The position numbers and the translations under genes are program-made. Shown here piece after piece: positions 1 to 7,082 of a stretch of 11,176 nt of DNA. The notes below the pieces were generated by a model. The model was given only the letters and a program-made list of their open reading frames with translations. It searched no databases and was not told the origin of the DNA. Position 1 is the first letter of the stretch. Every line of letters starts with the position of its first letter. Source of the DNA: an uncultured Lachnoclostridium sp. (lineage in GTDB: Bacteria; Bacillota; Clostridia; Lachnospirales; Lachnospiraceae); assembly GCA_902464595.1 (NCBI GenBank), contig CABQJX010000094.1, positions 1-11,176 on the forward strand, written 5' to 3'.

Positions 1-85
1 CCAAAAACAGATAAAATATCATAAGGAAAAAATGAAGTAGTAAGTTGCCAACGATTACTTGACACAAACTTTGGGGAAATAGTGG

Positions 86-114
86 TTGCAAAATAGGATC
101 TTCTATGGTATTCT
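86..114 (+). promoter_or_regulatory. Putative sigma-A promoter of the GntR-ABC operon
   Basis: TTGCAA at 86-91 and TATTCT at 109-114 are separated by 17 bases. Each hexamer matches four of six consensus positions. A TGG triplet directly before the -10 (106-108) fits an extended -10 element, which would compensate for the weak hexamers. Transcription would start near 121, leaving a leader of about 50 nt before the regulator start at 174. A perfect TTGACA at 59-64 lies upstream but has no matching -10 at 16-18 bases. The 58 bases before it are AT-rich and show nothing I can name. Confidence 0.5.
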
Positions 115-127
115 TAAATCAGAAATA

Positions 128-150
128 CTGTATTAAGATAATTAATACAG
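128..150. promoter_or_regulatory. Perfect 9-bp inverted repeat, candidate GntR operator
   Basis: CTGTATTAA (128-136) and TTAATACAG (142-150) are exact reverse complements separated by GATAA. The repeat sits directly after the predicted transcription start and about 24 bases before the start codon of a GntR-family regulator. GntR proteins bind as dimers to palindromic sites, commonly in their own promoter regions, so this is probably the autoregulatory operator. A bound dimer here would block initiation or early elongation. As RNA it could also form an AU-rich hairpin, but without a following U-tract it does not look like a terminator. Confidence 0.6.
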
Positions 151-173
151 ACAAAACGGAAAGGAGAAATGCC

Positions 174-566
174 ATGATCGTACTGGATTACCGGGACAGC
201 AGGCCGCTGTATGAGCAGGTGGCGGAGCGTTTGCGGGAGCTGATGTTTAACGGGGCGCTTCCTCAGGGGTCTCAGCTTCCCTCGGTACGCAGTCTGGCCA
301 CAGAGCTGTCCATTAACCCCAATACCATTCAGCGGGCCTATGCCCAGCTGGAGAGGGAAGGATATATTTATTCGATCAAGGGGAAGGGGAGCTTTGTTGC
401 GGATAACAGCCGTATGAAGGCAGGGATCTTGAGAGAATGGAAGAAGGAGTTTGTCTCCTGTGTGAAACAGGGATTGAAGATCGGCATAGGAACAGATGAG
501 ATGGAGCATTTGGTAAAAGAAGCCCGGGAACAGCAGGGACAGGAAGGGAGTGGGACAGATGATTGA
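174..566 (+). CDS. GntR family (YtrA subfamily) transcriptional regulator
   Basis: This is a 130-residue DNA-binding repressor of the short YtrA type, which has a winged helix-turn-helix and no large ligand-binding domain. The wHTH spans about residues 10-76. It includes RPLYEQV near the start, LPSVRSLA at 35-42, NPNTIQRAY at 48-56 (recognition helix) and GKGSFV at 70-75 (wing). The remaining 54 residues are a short helical, charged tail, as expected for YtrA-like dimerisation. The ATG at 174 is preferred over an upstream in-frame start at 105 because AAGGAG lies just before it, the family starts close to this point, and 105 would overlap the promoter. The stop codon overlaps the start of the ABC ATPase by 8 bases, so the two are translationally coupled. 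By analogy with ytrA, it probably represses its own operon through the repeat at 128-150, with induction by membrane or cell-wall stress. The inducer cannot be read from the sequence. Confidence 0.93.
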   Translation: MIVLDYRDSRPLYEQVAERLRELMFNGALPQGSQLPSVRSLATELSINPNTIQRAYAQLEREGYIYSIKGKGSFVADNSRMKAGILREWKKEFVSCVKQGLKIGIGTDEMEHLVKEAREQQGQEGSGTDD

Positions 567-1458
567 AGCGGCAGATCTGACCAAGCGGTTTGAAGGTATT
601 ACGGCGGTTGACCATATTAGCGCACAGATCCGTGAGGGGAGTGTATTTGGGCTGATCGGTACAAACGGAGCGGGAAAGTCTACGTTTCTGAGGCTGGTCA
701 GCGGTATTTTAAAGCCCGATGAGGGATGTGTCACCATTGACGGCCATGAGGTGTTTGAAAATATAGAGGCAAAAAAGCGTTTCTTTTATATATCCGACGA
801 ACCTTATTTTTTCAGCAATTCCACGCCTCTGGATCTGATGAGATATTATCAGAATGTATATCCGGCCTTTGACCAGGAGCGCTTTCATAAGCTGATGGGC
901 AATTTTGGACTGGACGAAAAGAGGAAGATCAATACCTTTTCCAAGGGAATGAAAAAGCAGGCAGCGGTGATCTGCGGTGTGTGTTCGGGAACGGATTACC
1001 TTCTGTGCGATGAGACCTTTGATGGATTGGATCCCGTGATGCGCCAGGCAGTAAAAAGTATTTTTGCCGCGGATATGGAGGATCGGAACCTGACTCCTAT
1101 TATTGCCTCCCACAATCTACGGGAGCTGGAGGATATATGCGACCACGTGGGCCTGCTCCACAAAGGGGGTATCCTCTTATCTAAGGATTTAGATGATATG
1201 AAGCTTAATATCCATAAGATCCAGTGTGTACTGGGGGAGGGGAGAGCTCTGGAGGATATTCCCGGACTGGAAATCCTCAAAGCAGAACAGAGGGGAAAGC
1301 TCCACACCATCACAGTCCGAGGAAAGAGGGAGGATGTGGAAGAAGCGATGGCTTCCTGTGATCCCGTATTTTTTGAGTGTATCCCTCTCTCCTTAGAGGA
1401 AATTTTTATCAGTGAAACGGAGGTGGCTGGTTATGACATCAGGAAAATTATACTTTAA
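559..1458 (+). CDS. ABC transporter ATP-binding protein (YtrB/BcrA-like)
   Basis: This 299-residue cytoplasmic ATPase energises the membrane protein encoded next. The Walker A motif is GTNGAGKST at about 34-42. The signature loop is the divergent FSKGM in place of LSGGQ, which is common in this ABC-2 exporter branch. Walker B ends in LLCDE with the catalytic Glu, followed by a D-loop DGLDP, and the H-loop His lies in IASHNLRELE. After residue 220 or so there is the C-terminal extension usual for antibiotic or lantibiotic-type exporters. The ATG at 559 is chosen over an in-frame GTG at 550 because the purine-rich GGAAGGGAG (542-550) serves as its ribosome binding site. The start overlaps the regulator stop by 8 bases, and the last 26 bases overlap the permease. 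All catalytic motifs are present, so it should hydrolyse ATP. The transported substrate is not determinable; drug or peptide export or a lipid-related function are family-level guesses. Confidence 0.93.
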   Translation: MIEAADLTKRFEGITAVDHISAQIREGSVFGLIGTNGAGKSTFLRLVSGILKPDEGCVTIDGHEVFENIEAKKRFFYISDEPYFFSNSTPLDLMRYYQNVYPAFDQERFHKLMGNFGLDEKRKINTFSKGMKKQAAVICGVCSGTDYLLCDETFDGLDPVMRQAVKSIFAADMEDRNLTPIIASHNLRELEDICDHVGLLHKGGILLSKDLDDMKLNIHKIQCVLGEGRALEDIPGLEILKAEQRGKLHTITVRGKREDVEEAMASCDPVFFECIPLSLEEIFISETEVAGYDIRKIIL

Positions 1459-3844
1459 ACTGCTGAAGCAGGATATACAGAGGCGGCTGTGGGCTGTTTC
1501 TCTTATTTTCCTGGCCTTTTTCTTTACCCTTCCTGTGGGATTGGCGCTGAACATGGAGAACGCCTCCAGAACGAATTATTCCAGGTACAATGATTACGAG
1601 CCTTTTGTCCGGGAAATGGGGATAACAGAGGGACAGTATGAGGCGGCTGTCCTGGAGTTCAAAACAAAGGTAGTTGCAGATCAGGCTCAATACGGAAATG
1701 GACTGATCATATGCCTGGTGATTGCAGCGGCTGTGGTCTTGGGCGTGTCTGGATTTTCCTATCTGCACAATAAGAGAAAGGTGGATTTTTACCACAGCCT
1801 TCCCATTAGGCGGGAGATGCTGTTTACCGTTCAGTATGTATCGGGCATTCTGATCGTGGCAGCGGCTTACGCCGTGAACCTTCTGTTTTTTACAGGGGTG
1901 GCCATGGCAAACGGTGTTTCTCCCACACGCTTTTTGGGACTTATGGCAGCGGGTTTTGGGCTGAATCTTCTCTATTACTGCCTTTTGTACTCCGTGGTCA
2001 TTGCAGCCATGATGATAACGGGAAATATGGTGGTCGGAATGTTGGGAACCGGTGTGTTCTTTTTCTTCCTTCCCTTTGCGTTTTTTGTGATCATCGGATA
2101 CTGTCAGACTTTTTTTGTCACGGAAGCAGGGATCTTTGGGGACATGAGTACCTGGGGGATGAAGTATCTTTCCCCCTTTGGAGCCTACCTGTTCTCAGTA
2201 GAATGGAAGGGGAAGCTGATCAGCCATATCCCTTCCATCCTCTGTACGCTGTTTGCATTTCTGGCCATTACGATGCTGGATCTGCAGATGTACCGCATGA
2301 GGCCCTCTGAGGCCGCCGGGAAGGCCATTGCTTTTTCCAGGATCAAAGCGCCTCTGCGGATCCTGATGGTCCTGGGGTTCGGAGCTTCTGGCGGATTGTT
2401 TTTCTGGATGCTCCAAAGCAGCCTGGCATGGGGGGTATTCGGAGTGATTGCAGCCGTTGTCCTAAGCCACTGCGTCATTGAGGTCATCTATCATTTCGAT
2501 TTCAAAAAGCTTTTGAGCCATAAAGTCCAGCTGGTGTTTTGCTTAGGCGTTAATGTCCTTCTTTTGCTCAGCTTCCGCTATGACTGGTACGGATATGATT
2601 CCTACCTTCCATCCAGGGAAAAGCTGGCCTCAGCCACCATTGGGATTGGGGAGGATAATGATTTCCTCACTGGCCCTTATATTGAGGTGAGAGAGGACGG
2701 GAGGCTGATGAAACGATACGGGAATAGTATGGAGCAGCTGAAGGAGCGGATGGATCTGACAGACGTGGAGCCGGTTTTGGTTATCGCAGAGGAAGGCAGG
2801 CGGGAGATACAGGAGAACCGGGATGAGCGTTTGGGGATCCGGCCGCGTATCACAACATTTGCGGCTGGACAAGAGATAATGGCTATCACAGAAAATAAAG
2901 ATGCTTCTGCGGTGAGCGTCATTGGAGGAGCAGATGGCCCTACCTCTGTTTTCGTGGCCGCTAAGGTTGGGAACAGCCCGGAGGAAGAACCGGACTATGA
3001 GAGCTATGTCCAGGTGTGCTGGCATCTTACGGACGGACGCAGGGTAAGCCGGCGGTATCGGATGAAGTTAGGAGCCGTTATGGAGGCTTATCAGGCTCTT
3101 TATGAGAATGAGGAATATAAGACAGGAATTTATCCTATACTGGATCGGAAGCCGGAGGATGTGGCTCAGGTAATCTATGAGGAGGGAAAGGATATTTTTA
3201 GGATCCAGCCAGACTCAGGAGTAAGAGGAGAGCTGTTAAAGGCCTACCAGGAGGATCTGAGAAATATAACTCTGGATCAGAGAAAAAATGGAACGATCGT
3301 CGGCTCCATTACCTTTATGAGCAGCATGGAGGAGCAGTATGTGAAGCAGGAGTATGAGGAGGGAAGGGTAACAGAATCGTTTGGGGCAGTCCCCTATGTG
3401 TCGGAGGATACCCATTATTACCGGGAAATATCCCTGAACTGGCCTGTATATGATTCTTTTGCGGAAACGCTGTCACTTTTGAGAAAGCAGGATATTCCGG
3501 CCGGAGAACTGCTGCTTCCTGAACAGGTAAAACAGATCCGTGTGGATATGGGAAGCATTCTTTACTGGAAGGATCAGCCTCGCTCAGAGGAAGGGATCAG
3601 CCAGCTGCGCTCCATCAATCCAAGGATTGATGAAAAGGGGATCCTGGTGTTTGATCAGCCGGAGGAGATACGGGAGCTAATGACTGCCATAATGGATGAG
3701 CAATTTTATGTCATGGATTTTCTGTATCACAGCGGCGATTCCATGGCCTGCCAGATCCAGATTGATGGTGCAGCAGTGGACGGCCGTCTGATAAGGGAAC
3801 GGATCACGCCGCAGATTGTTTCCCTGTTTGGAGGAATCCTGTGA
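1433..3844 (+). CDS. ABC-2 type permease with large C-terminal extracytoplasmic-type domain
   Basis: This 803-residue membrane protein is the partner of the ATPase upstream. GGAGGTGG at 1419-1426 precedes the ATG, which is why I prefer it to the GTG at 1412. About nine hydrophobic segments lie between residues 19 and 380, beginning with a segment at about 19-39, a 50-residue loop, and a second segment at about 90-111. The stretch KVDFYHSLPIRRE near 116-128 is a motif I associate with Clostridial permeases of this kind and probably forms a cytoplasmic coupling region. From about residue 385 to the end there is no membrane segment: some 420 residues rich in charged and aromatic residues, possibly the domain named DUF6449 (recalled, not checked). 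An odd number of membrane segments with the N-terminus inside would put this tail outside the cell, but the count is by eye. The tail contains a GGADGPT motif at about 498-504. The gene ends just before a strong terminator. Substrate unknown. Confidence 0.88.
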   Translation: MTSGKLYFKLLKQDIQRRLWAVSLIFLAFFFTLPVGLALNMENASRTNYSRYNDYEPFVREMGITEGQYEAAVLEFKTKVVADQAQYGNGLIICLVIAAAVVLGVSGFSYLHNKRKVDFYHSLPIRREMLFTVQYVSGILIVAAAYAVNLLFFTGVAMANGVSPTRFLGLMAAGFGLNLLYYCLLYSVVIAAMMITGNMVVGMLGTGVFFFFLPFAFFVIIGYCQTFFVTEAGIFGDMSTWGMKYLSPFGAYLFSVEWKGKLISHIPSILCTLFAFLAITMLDLQMYRMRPSEAAGKAIAFSRIKAPLRILMVLGFGASGGLFFWMLQSSLAWGVFGVIAAVVLSHCVIEVIYHFDFKKLLSHKVQLVFCLGVNVLLLLSFRYDWYGYDSYLPSREKLASATIGIGEDNDFLTGPYIEVREDGRLMKRYGNSMEQLKERMDLTDVEPVLVIAEEGRREIQENRDERLGIRPRITTFAAGQEIMAITENKDASAVSVIGGADGPTSVFVAAKVGNSPEEEPDYESYVQVCWHLTDGRRVSRRYRMKLGAVMEAYQALYENEEYKTGIYPILDRKPEDVAQVIYEEGKDIFRIQPDSGVRGELLKAYQEDLRNITLDQRKNGTIVGSITFMSSMEEQYVKQEYEEGRVTESFGAVPYVSEDTHYYREISLNWPVYDSFAETLSLLRKQDIPAGELLLPEQVKQIRVDMGSILYWKDQPRSEEGISQLRSINPRIDEKGILVFDQPEEIRELMTAIMDEQFYVMDFLYHSGDSMACQIQIDGAAVDGRLIRERITPQIVSLFGGIL

Positions 3845-3857
3845 CGCCGGTGAAATA

Positions 3858-3876
3858 AGCCTGCAAAATGCAGGCT
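3858..3876 (+). repeat. 8-bp perfect hairpin after the permease gene
   Basis: AGCCTGCA (3858-3865) and TGCAGGCT (3869-3876) form a perfect stem with an AAA loop. It lies 14 bases after the permease stop. It is not followed by a T-run, so it is not a classic intrinsic terminator for the plus strand by itself. It may stabilise the 3' end of the mRNA or help the terminator that follows. Confidence 0.6.
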
Positions 3877-3883
3877 CATACCC

Positions 3884-3942
3884 AAAAAGGCATGTTCCAG
3901 AACGGCCAGCCCTGGGAAGGGCAGCTGGAAACATGCCTTTTT
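3884..3942. terminator. Bidirectional rho-independent terminator
   Basis: AAAAAGGCATGTTCCAG at 3884-3900 pairs with CTGGAAACATGCCTTTTT at 3925-3942, with a single unpaired A. The apex contains a second small stem, GCCCT/AGGGC (3909-3913 with 3918-3922), closed by a GGGA tetraloop of the GNRA type. The right arm ends in T5 for plus-strand transcripts. The left arm begins with A5, which is a T-run on the minus strand. It sits between the converging permease gene (ends 3844) and sdaAA (ends 4000), exactly where one terminator can serve both operons. Confidence 0.9.
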
Positions 3943-3999
3943 CCTATTTTCATACGAAGGGAAAAAAGGAAACAGATCCGTACGAATGTGCAGGAAGGG

Positions 4000-4935
4000 T
4001 TAAGAGGAGCAGCCGCGGCATCCGCTGCATCCTAAGCCGCCGCCCTGAGGGGATCCAAAGACCTGCTCATGAAGCTTCCGTCCGGTGGGGGTGGCTGCCA
4101 GTCCTCCTTCGGCTGTCTCCTTTAAGGCGGAGGACATAGAATCCCCTACCTTCTTCATGGTCCAGATCACTTCATCTGCTGGGATGGCGCTTTCGATGCC
4201 TGCCAGAGCCAGTTCGGCAGCGACCAGGGCTCCGGCTACACCGGAAGCATTCCGTTTGATGCAGGGGATCTCTACCAGCCCTGCTACGGGATCGCATACC
4301 AGTCCAAGGATGTTCTTGAGAGCAATGGCGATGGCATGCTCGGCCATACGTGGGGTTCCCCCGGCTAACTCTACTACAGCAGCTGCGGCCATAGCTGCGG
4401 CAGAACCACACTCAGCCTGACAGCCTCCCTGGGCGCCTGCCAGGCAGGCGTTATTGGCAATGACCATTCCAACAGCAGATGCGGTAAACAGAGACATGAC
4501 ACAGTCACGCTCCGGGATATTCCTCTCCGCCTGCATAGTAAGGACAGCAGCAGGAAGGATACCGCAGCTTCCAGCAGTGGGGGAGGCAACGATCCGGCCC
4601 ATGGCGGCGTTAAGCTCTGATATAGCCAGGGCGCGGTAGAGAGCGCCGGAGAGGAAGGAGCCGGTCAGGCTTTTTCCGCTTTCCGACATACGGCGCATCC
4701 GGTAGGCGCTTCCTCCGGTAAGGCCGCTGGTGCTTTTAAGGTCAGGGTCGCATCCCGGGTCGATGCACTCGGACATGACCTGGTAATTGCGCCGCATCTG
4801 TTCATATACAGCTTCCTCTGTCTGCTCCATCTGACGGGCCTGCTGGCTGAGCACCAGGGCAGAGATGGGAAGCCCCTCTTTCTCTGCCGCCGCCGCAATG
4901 GAAGCGATGGAGGAGTAATTAAAATCAAATTCCAT
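4000..4935 (-). CDS. sdaAA: L-serine dehydratase, iron-sulfur-dependent, alpha subunit
   Basis: This is the catalytic subunit (311 residues) of the [4Fe-4S] enzyme that converts L-serine to pyruvate and ammonia in the cytoplasm. Recognisable family motifs are SPTAGSCGILPA at about 118-129, GAQGGCQAECG at 167-177, and LVCDPVAGLVEIPC at 211-224. Cys172, Cys213 and Cys224 have the spacing expected for the three cluster ligands of the family; the fourth iron is left free for substrate. The end of the standard fold is marked by GGLAATPTGRKL. The protein then continues past the usual end into GLGCSGCRGCSS, a CxxCxxC tail that is not part of the core family. TAGGAGGAAC (4941-4950, minus strand) is a strong ribosome binding site for this start. 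It lies 25 bases downstream of sdaAB in the same operon. It probably serves serine catabolism feeding pyruvate metabolism. Confidence 0.97.
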   Translation of the reverse strand: MEFDFNYSSIASIAAAAEKEGLPISALVLSQQARQMEQTEEAVYEQMRRNYQVMSECIDPGCDPDLKSTSGLTGGSAYRMRRMSESGKSLTGSFLSGALYRALAISELNAAMGRIVASPTAGSCGILPAAVLTMQAERNIPERDCVMSLFTASAVGMVIANNACLAGAQGGCQAECGSAAAMAAAAVVELAGGTPRMAEHAIAIALKNILGLVCDPVAGLVEIPCIKRNASGVAGALVAAELALAGIESAIPADEVIWTMKKVGDSMSSALKETAEGGLAATPTGRKLHEQVFGSPQGGGLGCSGCRGCSS

Positions 4936-4960
4936 GAAAAGTTCCTCCTACTAAATATGG

Positions 4961-5620
4961 TTAAATGGGCTGCAGCATGGTGCTGGAGAATACGTTGGGA
5001 AGCACCTTGATCTTATCGTTGAGCTCCTGCCCAAAGCTTCCGTCAATCTCAATGGTCATGATCGCTTCTCCGCCCTTTTTCTGCCTGGAAAGACGGAAGT
5101 TGCAGATGTTGACCCCAACGCCTGCCATTACTTCCGTTACAGCTGCAATGGTTCCCGGGGCATCCCGGTGGAGTACGATAAGGGTGGTGTGCTGACCGGT
5201 AATGGAAACCTCCATGCCGTTGACCTCTGTGATCAGGATATTTCCCCCTCCGATGCTGCTTCCCAACAGGGAAACCGTATTCCCCTGGCAGTCAGTCAGG
5301 GTGACTCTGGCAGTATTGGGGTGGGCTCCGTCAATCTCTCCGGTGGAGATCGTTACCTGAAGCCCCTGTTTCCTGGCAAGTTCCGGTGCGTTGCGGATGC
5401 GGCTGTCGTCTGTGGACATGCCCATTATACCTGCGATCAGCGCCTTATCCGTGCCGTGGCCCTTATAAGTTTTCGCAAAGGAGCCGTGGAGCAGGATGTC
5501 CGCTTTTACCGCAGGAGCTCCCAGAAGCGCCAGGGTAATGCGGCCGATCCTGGCAGCTCCGGCGGTGTGGGAGCTGGAAGGGCCGATCATCACAGGCCCC
5601 AGAATATCAAATACATTCAT
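4961..5620 (-). CDS. sdaAB: L-serine dehydratase, iron-sulfur-dependent, beta subunit
   Basis: This 219-residue partner of the alpha subunit is the first gene of the leftward operon. The N-terminal domain carries the characteristic GPSSSHTAG at 13-21 and the HGSFAKTYKGHGTD region near 45-58. It belongs to the serine dehydratase beta-chain fold. An ACT domain fills about residues 145-216, beginning near HTTLIVLHRDAPG and containing VGVNICNF. ACT domains in this family are thought to sense or gate serine. The ATG (minus strand, ending at 5620) is preceded by AGAAAGG at 5629-5635 with about 8 bases of spacing. Gene order beta-alpha as separate chains is the Clostridium/Bacillus arrangement, unlike the single fused chain of enterobacteria. 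The subunit is complete, with no sign of decay. Confidence 0.96.
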   Translation of the reverse strand: MNVFDILGPVMIGPSSSHTAGAARIGRITLALLGAPAVKADILLHGSFAKTYKGHGTDKALIAGIMGMSTDDSRIRNAPELARKQGLQVTISTGEIDGAHPNTARVTLTDCQGNTVSLLGSSIGGGNILITEVNGMEVSITGQHTTLIVLHRDAPGTIAAVTEVMAGVGVNICNFRLSRQKKGGEAIMTIEIDGSFGQELNDKIKVLPNVFSSTMLQPI

Positions 5621-5669
5621 AATGATTGCCTTTCTCTGTAATCGTAATCGGGCTTTTTGCCACCTTATT

Positions 5670-5698
5670 ATTATAGCCTGAAATTACGGATTAGAAAA
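5670..5698 (-). promoter_or_regulatory. Putative promoter of the sdaAB-sdaAA operon
   Basis: On the minus strand a perfect TATAAT lies at 5670-5675. The hexamer 17 bases further upstream is TTTTCT (5693-5698), a poor -35 match, so recognition may depend on an activator or on the surrounding AT-rich sequence. The predicted leader is about 40-45 nt to the sdaAB start. I see no riboswitch-like structure in it. Confidence 0.5.
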
Positions 5699-5732
5699 GC
5701 GGAAAAAAGCAAAAACTCAGCGGTTCTTGCCG

Positions 5733-5761
5733 TTGACAATCCTTTGTGGGAAAGCTACAAT
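5733..5761 (+). promoter_or_regulatory. Strong sigma-A-type promoter of the aminotransferase gene
   Basis: A perfect TTGACA at 5733-5738 and TACAAT at 5756-5761 (five of six) are separated by the optimal 17 bases. Transcription would begin near 5768, giving a leader of about 60 nt before the start at 5827. It faces away from the sda promoter, with the two -35 elements about 35 bases apart, so a single regulator bound between them could affect both. No clear palindrome is visible there. Confidence 0.8.
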
Positions 5762-5826
5762 CATATCAACAGATGAGAAGCGGCGTTTATTTTGGAAAAT
5801 GCTGCCAGAAAAGGGAGGACTGGAAC

Positions 5827-7014
5827 ATGATATCTGAGAAAATGCAACCTTTGATCCATAATAATTCAGCCATCAGGGCTATGTTTGAGGAGGGAAAACG
5901 GCTGGCGTCTATTTACGGCGCTGAAAATGTGTACGATTTCAGCCTGGGAAATCCCAATGTCCCGGCCCCGGCAGAGGTCAATCAGGCCATCTGTGATATT
6001 ATCAAGGAGGAGGAGTCCACCTTTATCCACGGTTATATGAGCAATGCAGGCTATGAAGATGTGCGCCAGGCAGTGGCAGAATCCCTGAACCGCCGGTTTG
6101 GGACATCATTCCACCAGAACAACATTCTTATGACTGTGGGAGCAGCCAGCGGCCTCAATGTGATCCTAAAGACCCTTCTGAATCCGGAGGATGAGGTTAT
6201 TACCTTTGCCCCTTACTTTGTAGAGTATGGGAACTATGTGCGCAATTATGATGGGAAGCTTGTGGTGATCTCACCCGATACCAGAGACTTTGAGCCCAAT
6301 TTGAACGAGTTTGAGGAGAAGATCACTCCCCGCACCAAGGCAGTGATCATTAATACCCCCAACAACCCTACCGGTGTGGTATACTCTCTGGAAACCCTGA
6401 CAAAGATGGCGGATATTTTAAGGGCAAAGGAGAAAGAATTTGGCACAGCCATTGTCCTGCTGTCAGATGAACCTTACCGGGAGCTGGCCTATGACGGAGT
6501 AGAGGTTCCTTATGTGACGAAGGTATACAGCGATACGGTGGTGTGTTATTCTTACAGCAAATCCCTGTCCCTTCCAGGGGAGCGGATCGGCTATCTGGTG
6601 ATCCCGGATGAGCTTCAAGACAGTGAGGAGGTATTTAATGCAGCGGTCATTGCAAACCGTGTTTTGGGATGCGTAAACGCACCTTCTCTTATGCAGAGAG
6701 TCATCAAGCGCTGCCTGGATGCAAAGGTGAATCTGGAAGCCTATGACCGAAACCGGAATCTTCTGTACAATGGACTGGCAAAGCTGGGATTCCAGTGCAT
6801 CAAGCCTCAGGGAGCTTTTTACCTTTTTGTAAAATCCCCGGAGCCGGATGAGAAGCAGTTCTGTGAAGTCTGCAAGAAGCATCACATTTTAGTGGTTCCC
6901 GGAAGCTCCTTCGCCTGCCCTGGATATGTGCGCATTTCCTATTGTGTATCCTATGAGCAGATTGAACGTTCCCTTCCTGCTTTTGAACAGGTGGCAAAGG
7001 AATATGGGCTTTAA
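5827..7014 (+). CDS. Pyridoxal phosphate-dependent aminotransferase, class I/II
   Basis: This is a 395-residue fold-type I aminotransferase related to aspartate and aromatic aminotransferases. Visible catalytic features are the NNPTG motif at 179-183, DEPY at 214-217 (Asp214 pairs with the pyridine nitrogen), SYSKSLSLPGERIG with the Schiff-base Lys at 245, and Arg369 in YVRISY, the usual anchor for the substrate carboxylate. The N-terminal FSLGNPNVPAP is also typical. The ATG at 5827 follows GGGAGG (5813-5818). A longer reading frame begins at 5746, but that start lies inside the promoter. The neighbours are divergent serine dehydratase genes on one side and a membrane protein gene on the other. 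Substrate cannot be fixed from sequence: aspartate, alanine or aromatic amino acids are all possible. A pyruvate-linked role would fit the serine dehydratase next door, but that is inference. Confidence 0.93.
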   Translation: MISEKMQPLIHNNSAIRAMFEEGKRLASIYGAENVYDFSLGNPNVPAPAEVNQAICDIIKEEESTFIHGYMSNAGYEDVRQAVAESLNRRFGTSFHQNNILMTVGAASGLNVILKTLLNPEDEVITFAPYFVEYGNYVRNYDGKLVVISPDTRDFEPNLNEFEEKITPRTKAVIINTPNNPTGVVYSLETLTKMADILRAKEKEFGTAIVLLSDEPYRELAYDGVEVPYVTKVYSDTVVCYSYSKSLSLPGERIGYLVIPDELQDSEEVFNAAVIANRVLGCVNAPSLMQRVIKRCLDAKVNLEAYDRNRNLLYNGLAKLGFQCIKPQGAFYLFVKSPEPDEKQFCEVCKKHHILVVPGSSFACPGYVRISYCVSYEQIERSLPAFEQVAKEYGL

Positions 7015-7082
7015 AACAGCTGTCATTGCGGCAGCGGCCAAGGCATAGATTGGTTTTGCAAAGCCATGGAGGTGAGTTTGAT

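Noticed and set aside
59..64. Perfect TTGACA as the -35 of the first operon
   Set aside because: No TATAAT-like hexamer lies 16-18 bases downstream. The TTGCAA/TATTCT pair with extended -10 fits better.
105..173. Upstream extension of the GntR gene from an ATG at 105
   Set aside because: It overlaps the likely promoter -10 and the inverted repeat, and has no ribosome binding site. The ATG at 174 has AAGGAG and matches the family start.
114..737. Long minus-strand frame across the GntR and ABC genes
   Set aside because: It is antisense to two well-recognised genes, has no recognisable domain and no ribosome binding site.
3816..4139. Plus-strand frame across the intergenic region and sdaAA 3' end
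   Set aside because: It runs through the terminator hairpins and antisense to sdaAA. The composition is that of a shadow frame.
5746..5826. 27-residue N-terminal extension of the aminotransferase
   Set aside because: The extended start falls between the -35 and -10 of the strong promoter, while 5827 has a good GGGAGG.
7051..7066. TGGTTTTGCAAAGCCA near-palindrome before the YtvI-like gene
   Set aside because: It gives only a six-pair stem with a G-T pair and no T-run, so it is not a terminator. It is too short and imperfect to call an operator.
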